Source: JAHIZC01 sp043813305
GTDB lineage: Bacteria > Omnitrophota > Gorgyraeia > Gygaellales > Profunditerraquicolaceae
DNA length: 64,000 nucleotides
Direction of reading: 5' to 3'
Assembly (NCBI GenBank): GCA_043813305.1
Contig: JBDRLC010000064.1
Span: forward strand, 1-64,000
This document shows, piece by piece, positions 52,087 through 60,826 of this stretch. Numbering within the stretch: position 1 is the stretch's first letter; the number at the start of each line of letters is the position of its first letter. Position numbers and translations under genes: made by a program. The notes under the pieces were generated by a model, which was given only the letters and a program-made list of their open reading frames with translations, was not told the origin of the DNA and ran no database searches.

Positions 52087-52440
52087 CCCTGCAAAGGGTC
52101 TTTTCGGTCTAATCAGATTTTATCCCACAGAATGGGTCCTGCCTCGTAGAAAGTAAAATTTTACTAGGCGTTAGCGGGTCCTGTCTTGGACTGTTCCTCG
52201 CCGCACCACGCGGACTCGGAATCAGTCCAAGCCACCCGCTAACACAAAGGAAAATTTACTTCTCGAAAGGGGCTTTTGCGGGCTTGCTGGAGCGTGCATT
52301 AGGAATTTTTTGGCACAATTGATTAGAATTTAAGTCTGCGAGGGATTACCCCGTAGCTGCTTGCAGCTACGGGGTAAACCGACGCAGACGGCAAAAAATT
52401 ACAGCACGCGTAAGCAAGACCGAAAAGACCCTTTGGGGAT
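52087..52440. repeat. Complex inverted-repeat element between ftsH-like gene and eno
   Basis: Outer arms CAAAGGGTCTTTTCGGTCT (52092-52110) and its exact complement (52417-52435). Inside: a left hairpin with perfect GTTAGCGGGT/ACCCGCTAAC and CTTGGACTG/CAGTCCAAG stems, and a right hairpin capped by TTACCCCGTAGCTGC/GCAGCTACGGGGTAA. A third, diverged copy of the outer arm lies near 52265. No ORF of note. It fills the 479-bp gap between the divergent genes. Confidence 0.75.
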
Positions 52441-52457
52441 ATTTAAACTTGTTCCTA

Positions 52458-52485
52458 TTGACTTGGGGTATATTTGTGATAGAAT
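52458..52485 (+). promoter_or_regulatory. Promoter of eno
   Basis: TTGACT (52458-52463), 16-nt spacer, TAGAAT (52480-52485), about 26 bp before the eno start. Confidence 0.75.
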
Positions 52486-52511
52486 TTTAACTTACCAATT
52501 AGGAGGAGATG

Positions 52512-53774
52512 ATGGCTAAGATAAAGAAAGTTGTTGCAAGGCAGATACTGGATTCCCGCGGCAATCCCACGGTAGAGGTGGATTGCATTTTAGATAACGG
52601 CATCTTGGGAAGGGCAGCAGTCCCTTCCGGAGCCTCAACCGGTGAAAAGGAAGCCTTGGAATTAAGAGATGGTGATAAGAGTAAGTATCTAGGTAAAGGG
52701 GTGCTAAAAGCAGTTGCTAACGTTAACGCTAGAATTGCTTGTAAAATAGAAGGCGTTGAGGCGGACTTTCAGAAGCTTGATGCGCTTATGATTAAACTTG
52801 ACGGAACTGAAAACAAATCTAATCTGGGTGCCAATGCTATCCTGGGTGTATCTTTAGCGACAGCCAGGGCAGCTGCTTTATCCGTATCCCAGCCTCTATA
52901 TAAGTTATTGGGCGGTAAAGGCGCTCATCTATTACCCGTGCCGCTGATGAATATTTTGAATGGCGGACTGCACGCCGATAATAACCTGGATATCCAGGAG
53001 TTTATGATTATGCCGGTGGGAGCACCTAGTTTTAGTGAGGCCTTAAGGTCTGCTACAGAGGTTTTTCATAATTTAAAATCATTGTTGAAGTCAAAAAAAC
53101 TCTCTACCTCTGTAGGGGATGAGGGAGGTTTTGCCCCGAACCTGACTTCTAATCAGGAAGCATTAGATCTGATATTGCAGGCGATCGAAAATGCCGGATA
53201 TAAGCCGGGCAAGGATATATCTCTGGCTTTAGACTGCGCTGCCAGTTCTTTTTGTCAGGATGGCAGTTATAGATTTGATGGTTCTAAAAAAACATCCACT
53301 GATTTAATCAAGATTTACGAACAATGGCTGGGTAAATATCCGATTTTGAGCATTGAAGACGGCCTCTCTGAGCATGACTGGTCAGGGTGGCAGGAGCTGA
53401 CTAAGAAGTTGGGCTCTAAACTGCAACTGGTTGGCGATGATATATTCGTGACTAATCCTAAGATATTCAAGAAAGGTATTGAAGAAAAAATTGCTAATGC
53501 TATACTAATAAAGGTAAACCAAATCGGTTCGCTTTCCGAGACTCTTGAAACCATAGAGATCGCTAAAAGCAATAGATACAAATCGATTATTTCTCATCGC
53601 TCAGGGGAAACCGAAGATACGACTATCGCCCATCTGGCGGTTGCCTCTGGCTGCGGCCAGATTAAGACCGGTTCGCTTTCGCGCACAGACAGGGTTTGTA
53701 AGTATAACGAGTTATTAAGAATTGAAGAAGAGTTAGGCAACAAAGCGGTATACGCCGGTACGCTCTGGAAATAG
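52512..53774 (+). CDS. eno: Enolase
   Basis: 420 aa. Converts 2-phosphoglycerate to phosphoenolpyruvate in glycolysis. Motifs: LDSRGNPTVEVD, GASTGEKEALELRDGD, the catalytic GDEGGFAP, IEDGLSEHDW, VGDDIFVTN and HRSGETEDTTIAHLAVA. Two ATGs in tandem (52509, 52512); the second has the better spacing to AGGAGG (52501-52506). Directly followed by the ftsB-like gene. Confidence 0.97.
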   Translation: MAKIKKVVARQILDSRGNPTVEVDCILDNGILGRAAVPSGASTGEKEALELRDGDKSKYLGKGVLKAVANVNARIACKIEGVEADFQKLDALMIKLDGTENKSNLGANAILGVSLATARAAALSVSQPLYKLLGGKGAHLLPVPLMNILNGGLHADNNLDIQEFMIMPVGAPSFSEALRSATEVFHNLKSLLKSKKLSTSVGDEGGFAPNLTSNQEALDLILQAIENAGYKPGKDISLALDCAASSFCQDGSYRFDGSKKTSTDLIKIYEQWLGKYPILSIEDGLSEHDWSGWQELTKKLGSKLQLVGDDIFVTNPKIFKKGIEEKIANAILIKVNQIGSLSETLETIEIAKSNRYKSIISHRSGETEDTTIAHLAVASGCGQIKTGSLSRTDRVCKYNELLRIEEELGNKAVYAGTLWK

Positions 53775-53777
53775 ATA

Positions 53778-54050
53778 ATGGTATCAGTATTCAGAAAGGG
53801 TTTCTGGCTCTTTGCTATCGCTGTGGTTTTGTTGATTATTTTTCTTCCCGGTTATTCAAAATTACAGGAAGTAAGAGACAGAAACAGTAAGTTAGAAGTA
53901 AAGATTGAGAAACTGGTAGAAGAAAATTCGCTCTTACAAAAAGAACTGGAGAAAATAGAAAACGATCCAGTTTATCAGGAGAAGATTGCCAGGGAGAAAA
54001 TGGGGGTGGTGCGCAAAGGCGAAGTCCCCGTTAAGATCATCCCTGAGTAA
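53778..54050 (+). CDS. FtsB/DivIC-like septum formation initiator
   Basis: 90 aa. One membrane helix (about 9-27), then a coiled coil (about 30-65) and the short C-terminal motif DPVYQEKIAREKMGVVRKGE shared by FtsB/DivIC. Bitopic division protein that works with FtsQ and FtsL. Eno-ftsB order is common in bacteria. Confidence 0.88.
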   Translation: MVSVFRKGFWLFAIAVVLLIIFLPGYSKLQEVRDRNSKLEVKIEKLVEENSLLQKELEKIENDPVYQEKIAREKMGVVRKGEVPVKIIPE

Positions 54051-54052
54051 AA

Positions 54053-54180
54053 ACTTGTGTGTGGGTAAGGGTAAGGATGCCGGTTTGGTTTATGGGTAAG
54101 GTAGTTGGTGTTTTAACACCTAACCCTAACCCAACCACCAAACCAACTTCCTAACCTTAACCCTAACCTTCACACAAATT
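54053..54180. repeat. Long imperfect hairpin of GGGTAA/CCCTAAC-type repeats
   Basis: Left arm (54055-54112) is rich in GGGTAAGG; right arm (54115-54177) in CCTAACCCTAACC and CCTTAACCCTAACC. The apex is GGTGTT-TT-AACACC (54107-54120). The arms match imperfectly over about 55 nt. It lies between ftsB and the tRNA and may help end the eno-ftsB transcript. Confidence 0.7.
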
Positions 54181-54199
54181 GAATATAACGTAGAGAATA

Positions 54200-54276
54200 C
54201 GCGGGGTGGAGCAGTCCGGTAGCTCGTTAGGCTCATAACCTAAAGGCCAGAGGTTCAAATCCTCTCCCCGCAACCA
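54200..54276 (+). tRNA. Initiator tRNA-fMet (anticodon CAT)
   Basis: Cloverleaf CGCGGGG/CCCCGCA with the unpaired first base (C1 opposite A72) and anticodon-stem GG-rich region typical of initiator tRNA; T arm AGAGG/CCTCT, anticodon CAT in CTCATAA, and encoded CCA. Nearly identical in plan to bacterial fMet tRNA. Confidence 0.96.
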
Positions 54277-54288
54277 TAGTTCGACGCG

Positions 54289-54326
54289 AAAAAGTCCCTT
54301 TCGTAAAATTACAAGAGGGACTTTTT
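54289..54326. terminator. Terminator after tRNA-fMet
   Basis: AAAAAGTCCCT (54289-54299) pairs with AGGGACTTTTT (54316-54326). Followed by CTTG. A second terminator lies 63 bp downstream. Confidence 0.85.
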
Positions 54327-54388
54327 CTTGCTCACTATAATCCTGAGCAAACGACCCTAGTATTAGTTTTAAAGAGTGCGTCGAAGGG

Positions 54389-54418
54389 AAAAACCGCCAG
54401 GTTCTGGCGGTTTTTTTA
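54389..54418 (+). terminator. Second terminator (GC-rich stem)
   Basis: AAAAACCGCCAG (54389-54400) pairs with CTGGCGGTTTTT (54404-54415), loop GTT, then a run of T. It separates the tRNA from the PilZ remnant. Confidence 0.9.
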
Positions 54419-54437
54419 TTTTCTTTTCAGAAATTAG

Positions 54438-54446
54438 TGCTATAAT
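54438..54446 (+). promoter_or_regulatory. Extended -10 promoter (TGCTATAAT)
   Basis: TATAAT (54441-54446) with TGC, 18 bp before the PilZ remnant. It shows that the truncated gene retains a promoter. Confidence 0.6.
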
Positions 54447-54463
54447 TACTTCGGAGGTGGAGG

Positions 54464-54622
54464 ATGGCAGACTCGGGTAAGGAAAAAAGAAAATTCAAAA
54501 GAACCAAGGCCAACTTCACCATTGTCTATGATCTATATAAGCCGCTGTCTGCAAGTATGAGCACAGGGGGGCAGATATGGCGAATCAAGATGCCAAGAGA
54601 AGAGATTACCAAAAATAATTGA
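54464..54622 (+). pseudogene. Truncated PilZ gene (5' fragment)
   Basis: 52-codon ORF whose first about 36 residues (KRKFKRTKANFTIVYDLYKP, LSASMS) match the intact PilZ proteins at 60860 and 61267, then change abruptly after STGGQ near 54572. A good SD (GGAGGTGGAGG) and promoter remain. The DNA of the shared part is about 80% identical to 60875-60962. Confidence 0.8.
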
Positions 54623-54776
54623 GGAATATTGTATAGGATGCGCACATTGTATCATGGCCTGTCCCTTGGGGGTATTGAAACTTGTAGATAAGAAATCCAA
54701 GGTAGTGAATTATGAGGCATACGATAGCCAGAGTGTTGTATTGCAGCTTGCCCGCAGAAAGCAATGCCTTATCTAG
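54577..54776 (+). pseudogene. Frameshifted ferredoxin-like gene remnant
   Basis: ATG at 54577 opens MANQDAKRRDYQK and then meets a TAA, but one base earlier or later the frame continues as IIEEYCIGCAHCIMACPLG (C-x2-C-x2-C-x3-CP, one 4Fe-4S motif) to a TAG at 54774-54776. The shift is at a run of five A (54611-54615): six would restore the frame. Either a decayed gene, an indel error or a slippage site. Confidence 0.6.
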
Positions 54777-55023
54777 AAGAGCAAGAATATTAAGCTCCGA
54801 AGTAGAGCCTATTAGGGCGCAAGGAGTCTAATAAGGAATAAATAAAGCAAATTATATTTTTTCAAGTCCAGTGATAAATTAAAAAAATTGAATTTTTAAA
54901 TATAAGTTATATAATGCTAGGAGTATTAACGATTAAAGTAATTATTCCTTTGCTGACGACCGGCACCAATAATATAAAACGATTAGATCAATCTGTTAAT
55001 TTTGAAATTAAGGAGGTCTCATT

Positions 55024-55395
55024 GTGAAGAAAAAGATATTGATAATTGATGATGAGGTAGGTTTTGTATCACTAGTGAAATTAAATCTGGAAGAGACTGG
55101 ACAATATGAGGTTGAGACAGAGAATAAAGGGGCAAAAGGCCTTGTTGCTGCTAAGAGATTTAAACCAGACCTAATTTTATTAGATGTGATAATGCCTGAT
55201 ATGCAAGGCAATGAAGTAATCCAACAGTTAGAAAATAATGCAGATACTAAAAATATTCCAGTGGTTTTTTTGACTGCAATTGTAACTCCGAAAGAAACGG
55301 CGGAAGAAGGCGGTATTGTAGCTGGCAGGGCTTTTATAGCTAAGCCGGTAAGCATACAAAAACTCATAGAAGTTATTAAGGAGAATGTGGGTTAG
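55024..55395 (+). CDS. Stand-alone receiver
   Basis: 123 aa REC (IIDDEVGFV, LLDVIMPDMQGNEVI, IAKPVSIQKL). GTG start with SD AGGAGG. It begins the cassette that contains the porin and the ApbE/FMN-binding genes. No output domain. The 247 bp before it (54777-55023) hold nothing I can identify. Confidence 0.92.
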   Translation: MKKKILIIDDEVGFVSLVKLNLEETGQYEVETENKGAKGLVAAKRFKPDLILLDVIMPDMQGNEVIQQLENNADTKNIPVVFLTAIVTPKETAEEGGIVAGRAFIAKPVSIQKLIEVIKENVG

Positions 55396-55446
55396 AGATT
55401 TAAGTTTTGGTTAGATTATAAGCTTAATTTAGAGAGGCAGGATAGT

Positions 55447-56706
55447 ATGGTGAAATCCATTATTATATTACTGACCATTTATATGTTGGGATTTTTTGAT
55501 ATAGGATATGCGCAAGTAGGACAGATACAAGAGCTAAAGGAGCAAATCAAGGGAATGGAGGTAATGATAGAAACACTGAAAACCAGAGTACAGGAGCTAG
55601 AAGATAAGCAGAAAGCTCAAGATGAGCAGGTTGGAAAGATTTCTCAACTAGAGGAATCTGTAGGAGAACTACAAGAACCCGGGCCTGGTTTTTTTGAAGG
55701 CGTAAAGGTGGGCGGGCATTTTAAGGCATATCTTTTTGATCGCTCCCAGGGAAAACGTAATGCAATCAGACAACACAATAATCTCTCCGCGGGTATACAC
55801 CACCTCTATCTTTATTTTAGAAAAGAACTGGAGGATTGGTTTAGTATAGATTTACAGACAGATACCTCTGTTACTGCCAGTGCAACCCCGAGCTTAGGAT
55901 CCAATATAACCAGGGCAACGAGCGCTAGCGTTAGTACTTCTATACACCAGGCTTTTATGAATATAGTCTTGCCTAATAATAGCGAACTAAAAGTAGGGCT
56001 TTTTCATCCCATGTTTAGCGAAGATTACGCAAATGAAATCTGGTGGGATCAACTCTATCATCAGAATAAGGGCCTGGACTATTTGCAGTCCTGGTATGAT
56101 ATGGGGGTTGAGTTTTATAAAAACTTTGATTTTGAGAATTGGTCTTTACCGGTTTATCTTTCTTATCTTAATGGTAATACAGCCTACCGCGGTCAGTTTG
56201 TTGACAATAATGAAGGAAAAACGGTGTTAATTCATCTTGCTCCTGAATTCTTCCAGTCTAAGCTGAAACTTCTCGGATCATTTGCTTTGGGAAAACACGA
56301 TGTCGATAACAATGACGACCTGCGCCGATACGCAGCAGGTTTCGACTGGAAGTATAAAAAGTTTAGTATCCTGGGGGAATATCTTTACAGTAAATGGGAG
56401 AATTTATCTCTTACAGGCGGAGGAAATGAGGATGGCACTCGAGATGGCTATTATATAAAAGCCTTATACCGTTTTAGTCCAAAGTGGAGAGGACTGATTC
56501 AATACAGTCATTCCGAGCTCTATAATACCGCAGGGAGCGTTATGAGGTCTGATATATACGATGCATTAACATTGGGAGCGAATTATTTCCTTACAGAAGG
56601 CTCTACGATCATAGCCCAGGTTTCAACTTGCGATGCCAATAGGTCTGATGATTCAGAGACTTTAGAGTTTTTACGCTATACCCTTGGCTGGCGGATTACA
56701 TTTTGA
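55447..56706 (+). CDS. Outer-membrane porin with N-terminal coiled coil
   Basis: 419 aa. Signal peptide (about 3-22, near GYAQV), a coiled coil (about 25-78; ELKEQIKGMEVMIETLKTRV) and a beta-barrel (about 85-419) ending in LGWRITF. Coiled coil plus barrel matches the phosphate-selective-porin-like/OprP family, in which the coil trimerises the barrel. Substrate unknown; position next to the ApbE and FMN-binding genes suggests a role in the same process. Confidence 0.82.
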   Translation: MVKSIIILLTIYMLGFFDIGYAQVGQIQELKEQIKGMEVMIETLKTRVQELEDKQKAQDEQVGKISQLEESVGELQEPGPGFFEGVKVGGHFKAYLFDRSQGKRNAIRQHNNLSAGIHHLYLYFRKELEDWFSIDLQTDTSVTASATPSLGSNITRATSASVSTSIHQAFMNIVLPNNSELKVGLFHPMFSEDYANEIWWDQLYHQNKGLDYLQSWYDMGVEFYKNFDFENWSLPVYLSYLNGNTAYRGQFVDNNEGKTVLIHLAPEFFQSKLKLLGSFALGKHDVDNNDDLRRYAAGFDWKYKKFSILGEYLYSKWENLSLTGGGNEDGTRDGYYIKALYRFSPKWRGLIQYSHSELYNTAGSVMRSDIYDALTLGANYFLTEGSTIIAQVSTCDANRSDDSETLEFLRYTLGWRITF

Positions 56707-56715
56707 GGTTAAATA

Positions 56716-57726
56716 ATGTTAGGTAAGATACACAAATCCCCATTGATAATATTTATACTATTATTTATTATTTTAGGAGGAATAAAGTTTTACAATGTCC
56801 GTAGATTCCATCTGGAGAAACAAAAGCGTTTTATGATGGACACATATGTGACGATCTATGCGCTTGGCCCCGAAAGAATCACTTCAGAAGCAGTTAATCA
56901 AGCCTTAAATCGAATGCAGGAAATAGAAATCAAATTTAACCCGCGCGATTCCAGAAGTCCGGTTTTTAGGTTTAATCAGCAAGGGACGCCGATTTCTGAT
57001 CCGGAAGTCTTAGAAGTTGTTAAGATTGCCTTAAAGGTTAGTCGTGATTCTGAGGGGGCATTTGACATCACCACTTTTCCTTTGACTGTTTTATGGAAAG
57101 TTACTGACAAGTCGCCTGATATTCCTGGGCAGGATCAGATTGAAGAGGTCTTAAGTAGAGTGGGCTATCAGCACCTGTTGCTTGAGAATGGAGTGTTAAA
57201 TAAGAAGCAGGACGATGTTTCTATTGATTTAGGAGGTATTGCAAAAGGATATGCAGTTAGCGAGGCAGTCAAAGTTTTAAGGAATTACGGAGTGGCCTCT
57301 GCTGTTATAGATGCCGGGGGAGACGTATTTGTTCTGGGAAGAAGGGGTAGGAAAGGCTGGAAGGTAGGTATAAGAGATCCTCACAAAGATGATATTCTGG
57401 GATATCTAGAGGTAGAAGATTTAGCAGTTATGGGCTCAGGGGTTTATGAGAGATTTTTTGTAAAAGGCGAAAAAAAATACCACCATATTATTAATCCTAA
57501 AACAGGATATCCGGCAGAAGGCCCAAGCGGCGTTACTGTTGTTTATTCAGATCCCGTGATTGCGGATGCCTGGGCTACGGCGATTTTTGTGATGGGCTCC
57601 AGTAAAGGGCTGGAGAGAGTAGAAGAGTTTCCCGGTATGGAGGCAATAATAGTCAGTGAAGCAGGGGAAGTCTTGTATTCTCAAGGGATCAAAGATGCCC
57701 TGAGAATTATTCCTAAGGGTCAATAA
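56716..57726 (+). CDS. apbE: FAD:protein FMN transferase (ApbE)
   Basis: 336 aa. N-terminal membrane anchor (about 10-26), then ApbE domain with MMDTYVTIYALG, IDLGGIAKGYAV, VIDAGGDVFVLG and HHIINPKTGYPA. It attaches FMN to the Thr of (S/T)GAT motifs. Here candidates are the neighbouring FMN-binding protein (Thr174) and RnfG and RnfD. Start 10 bp after the porin. Confidence 0.94.
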   Translation: MLGKIHKSPLIIFILLFIILGGIKFYNVRRFHLEKQKRFMMDTYVTIYALGPERITSEAVNQALNRMQEIEIKFNPRDSRSPVFRFNQQGTPISDPEVLEVVKIALKVSRDSEGAFDITTFPLTVLWKVTDKSPDIPGQDQIEEVLSRVGYQHLLLENGVLNKKQDDVSIDLGGIAKGYAVSEAVKVLRNYGVASAVIDAGGDVFVLGRRGRKGWKVGIRDPHKDDILGYLEVEDLAVMGSGVYERFFVKGEKKYHHIINPKTGYPAEGPSGVTVVYSDPVIADAWATAIFVMGSSKGLERVEEFPGMEAIIVSEAGEVLYSQGIKDALRIIPKGQ

Positions 57727-57743
57727 AATGAGGAAAGAACGAT

Positions 57744-58358
57744 ATGGCAAAGATTAAGAAAAGAATATTCAGCATCATTTCATTTTTATTTATCATTGGT
57801 ATTTCTGCCACTCCTTGCTTGGCAATCACGCTTTTAACTGAAAAAGAGGCTTTGAGGCGCCTCTTCCCTTCGGCAGATGAAGTAGTCGTGGAGAAAAAAA
57901 ATATTTCAGATGCACAACTAAATACAGTAAAAACAAGGCTTGAAGAAAAGCTGGTGAATTATGAGAAAAGCCGCACAGCCAAACAGATTATTCAACAAAA
58001 AGAGTTTGATTTTTATTTTGCGATAGAAAACGGCAAAAAGAGCGGGGTCGCCATTATTCTAGAGGAACCCGGTAAGTGGGGGCCAATAGAGTTTATCGTA
58101 AAATTAAATTTAGAGGGGGTCATAGGAGAGGTTATTGTAATGAGATATACTGAGACCAGGGGCCGGCCTATAGCTAGGAGGAGTTTTTTAAAACAATTTG
58201 CTGGTAAGACGGCCAAAGACACTTTTAAATTACGCAAGGATATTGTAGCGGTAAGTGGAGCAACTATTTCTTCCGGGGCCGCAGCATTTACCGTAAAGAA
58301 GGCCATTGTTTTGTATGAAGAGCTATATCTAAGAAATATACAAAGTAGCGTAAAATAA
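57744..58358 (+). CDS. Periplasmic FMN-binding domain protein
   Basis: 204 aa. Cleavable signal peptide (hydrophobic about 7-25, CLAIT), no other membrane helix, and one FMN-binding domain ending in the flavinylation motif VSGATISSG (171-178; Thr174). Rnf-G like but soluble, so it could carry electrons across the periplasm. Follows apbE by 17 bp and shares a junction with the kinase gene downstream. Confidence 0.88.
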   Translation: MAKIKKRIFSIISFLFIIGISATPCLAITLLTEKEALRRLFPSADEVVVEKKNISDAQLNTVKTRLEEKLVNYEKSRTAKQIIQQKEFDFYFAIENGKKSGVAIILEEPGKWGPIEFIVKLNLEGVIGEVIVMRYTETRGRPIARRSFLKQFAGKTAKDTFKLRKDIVAVSGATISSGAAAFTVKKAIVLYEELYLRNIQSSVK

Positions 58359-60322
58359 TGAAGAAATTTAGAGATTGGAAGATAAAATATAAGCTTTTTT
58401 CAGGATTCGTTTTAATAACAGCATCTTTGGTAGCAGTAGGTTTATATACTATTTTTTCTGCGAGTATTATTAAGTCTAAAGCACGGGAAATAGAGAGATT
58501 AGACTTTTCTGCCGTATATTTAACTACCGAGATGAAAGAAACATTCCTTACATTAGAAAATAGCCAAGCTGATATTTTTCTAACATCCAGAAAGGAAGCT
58601 TTAGAAACCAGCAGTATTCATCAAGAGAAGTTTTATATTCTTGTTTCAGAATTCAGGCAATTAGCAAAGGATGATCTAGTTATAATTAATGAATTAGATA
58701 TCTTGAAAGCTAAATTTGACAATTATGTTTCGGAATGGGAAAAATTTATAGAATTTTTTATAGATAATTCCCCTCAGGCTGGCAGAGAAGAATATAAAAA
58801 AATACATATTTTAGGTTTAGGGGTGGTTAATGAAATAGATATTTTTCAAGAGGAATATATCTCCCGCCTATCGGAATCATTGGGGAGCATAGACAGTGGC
58901 GCTAGATATACCCAGAGGATTAATATTATTTTGTTGATAGCCAGCACTATTTTAGCAGTTATACTTTCAGTATTCCTTACAAGAAGAATTGTCGGACCTC
59001 TGACGCGGTTAATGCAAGCAACAAAGAAAGTTTCCCAGGGCGACTTTGCATATTCTAGTTATTTAATAAAAGATACAAAAGATGAGTTGGGCGACTTAAC
59101 GCAATCCTTCGCTGAAATGGGGAAGCAATTAATTATTCAAATGAACCAACTGAGGGAGGCGGCAGATGAGTGGGAAAACACCTTTAATTCTATAACCGAT
59201 TCAATATCAATTCAAAATAAAGCTTGCAAGCTCACGAAGGTCAATAGAGCGTTTAGCGACCTTTTTCATTTAAAACCAAAAGATATTATTGGTAGGAATT
59301 GCTATGAATTGGTTCATGGGATAAGTAAACCCCATGATCTTTGTCTTCATAAACGGGCAATAGAAACTAAACAGCCAGCCAGCAGGGAGTTTTTCGAGCC
59401 ACATTTGGGAATTTATATAGAAGTAAGCGTGTCGCCAATATTCGATAAAGATAATGAAGTTAATGGTTCCATACATTTTATTAAAGATATAACTGTACGT
59501 AAAAAGGCAGAAGAGAATTTAGAGTACGCATATAAAAAACTTAAGGATGCCCAGGAAAAGCTTATCGAGGCAACAAAGCTTGAGACGGTAGGGAAGCTTG
59601 CTAGCGGTGTAGCTCACGAGGTTAAGAATCCCCTAGCAATAATTCTTATGGGGGTAGAATTCCTCTCTAAAAAAATTAGTCCTGATGAAAATGAGCTTAG
59701 CATTGTCGTGGAAGAAATGAGGGATGCGGTGCAACATGCCGATGATATAGTGAAGGGGCTTCTTGATTTTTCTCGAGTCACAAAGTTAGGGCTATCGCCG
59801 ATTGATTTTAATTCTGTATTAGATAAATCAATAACATTAGTGAAACACATATGTGATAGCAATCGAGTTAAAATAGTCAAAAATTATACAGAAGGTCTTC
59901 CGCAAGTTGAGATAGATAGAGGTAAGATTGAGCAAGTGTTTATAAATATTTTAGTGAATGCTACTCATGCTATGCCTAATGGAGGAAGCATTACAATAAA
60001 GACCTATCAAAAAAAACTAACTGAAGCTGGTGGCGCGGTCGGTCGGAGAAGCGAGGATAAATTTCAGTTAGGGGAAGAGGTGGTTATTGTTGAGATCGAA
60101 GATACAGGTGCAGGTATTCCGCTAGAACTTTTAAATAAGATATTTGATCCCTTCTTTACTACGAAACGCGAAAAAGGCGGAACAGGATTGGGGTTATGCG
60201 TGGCAAAGAATATAATCGATATGCATAAGGGGCATATTAAAATAGAAAACAAAGAGCAAGGACATGGAGTAAAAGTCACTATAATCTTTAAGATAAAAAA
60301 GGAGGGTCAGCTTGGAGGCTAA
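58358..60322 (+). CDS. Membrane histidine kinase (HAMP-PAS)
   Basis: 654 aa. TM1 (about 14-34), periplasmic helical sensor (about 35-185), TM2 (about 188-208), HAMP (about 208-262), PAS (about 275-385; CYELVHGISKPHDLC, a cysteine/histidine pattern close to that of the 23129 kinase), HisKA with SGVAHEVKNPLA (about 410-475) and HATPase (GTGLGLCVAKNI). The helical sensor resembles chemoreceptor 4HB domains. Likely controls the porin/ApbE cassette. Confidence 0.92.
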   Translation: MKKFRDWKIKYKLFSGFVLITASLVAVGLYTIFSASIIKSKAREIERLDFSAVYLTTEMKETFLTLENSQADIFLTSRKEALETSSIHQEKFYILVSEFRQLAKDDLVIINELDILKAKFDNYVSEWEKFIEFFIDNSPQAGREEYKKIHILGLGVVNEIDIFQEEYISRLSESLGSIDSGARYTQRINIILLIASTILAVILSVFLTRRIVGPLTRLMQATKKVSQGDFAYSSYLIKDTKDELGDLTQSFAEMGKQLIIQMNQLREAADEWENTFNSITDSISIQNKACKLTKVNRAFSDLFHLKPKDIIGRNCYELVHGISKPHDLCLHKRAIETKQPASREFFEPHLGIYIEVSVSPIFDKDNEVNGSIHFIKDITVRKKAEENLEYAYKKLKDAQEKLIEATKLETVGKLASGVAHEVKNPLAIILMGVEFLSKKISPDENELSIVVEEMRDAVQHADDIVKGLLDFSRVTKLGLSPIDFNSVLDKSITLVKHICDSNRVKIVKNYTEGLPQVEIDRGKIEQVFINILVNATHAMPNGGSITIKTYQKKLTEAGGAVGRRSEDKFQLGEEVVIVEIEDTGAGIPLELLNKIFDPFFTTKREKGGTGLGLCVAKNIIDMHKGHIKIENKEQGHGVKVTIIFKIKKEGQLGG

Positions 60323-60704
60323 TGCAGAGAAGAAGAAAATATTAATTATTGATGATGAAATAAGCTTTACCAATATGGTTAAAAGAAACCTTGAGGCCAC
60401 GGGTAAGTACGAGGTCGCAATTGAGAATGAGGGTAAAAATGCCCTTTTAGCAATTAGAAAACATAATCCGGACATTATACTGCTTGATAATGTAATTCCA
60501 GATTTAGGTGGGGCTAATATATTTGGAATGCTAAGAAGTGATATTATGATTTGGAATACCCCGGTTTTATTTTTAACCGCATCCTCAAAGGAAGAAGTGG
60601 AGGCTAGAATAGGAGGTTTTATTCTTCATCCTGTTATTTTAAATAAACCAATCAACATGAAAGATCTTATTAAGCATATTGAGGAAAATTTAAAGAGGTC
60701 TTAA
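60312..60704 (+). CDS. Stand-alone receiver, cassette end
   Basis: 130 aa REC (IIDDEISFT, LLDNVIPDLGGANIF, LNKPINMKDL). TTG start inside the kinase gene, with GGAGGG upstream. The acceptor Asp is followed by NV rather than the common hydrophobic-met pattern. Related to the receiver at 55024 in the first half (ILIIDDE..F..MVK.NLE.TGKYEV). Confidence 0.88.
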   Translation: MEANAEKKKILIIDDEISFTNMVKRNLEATGKYEVAIENEGKNALLAIRKHNPDIILLDNVIPDLGGANIFGMLRSDIMIWNTPVLFLTASSKEEVEARIGGFILHPVILNKPINMKDLIKHIEENLKRS

Positions 60705-60826
60705 TAATCTGTCCTGAAAGGGATATTTAGGGGAGCTCTGATTTAGCTGAGTTTAAATTTAGTTCGCAAAAGTAGGTAATATCCGTAGCAATTTGGGCGG
60801 GTTTTATTTTTTGACAGCGGATTTAG

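Noticed and set aside
54121..54177. Real telomere or chromosome end
   Set aside because: The CCCTAAC units are embedded in a hairpin between normal bacterial genes; the sequence continues on both sides.
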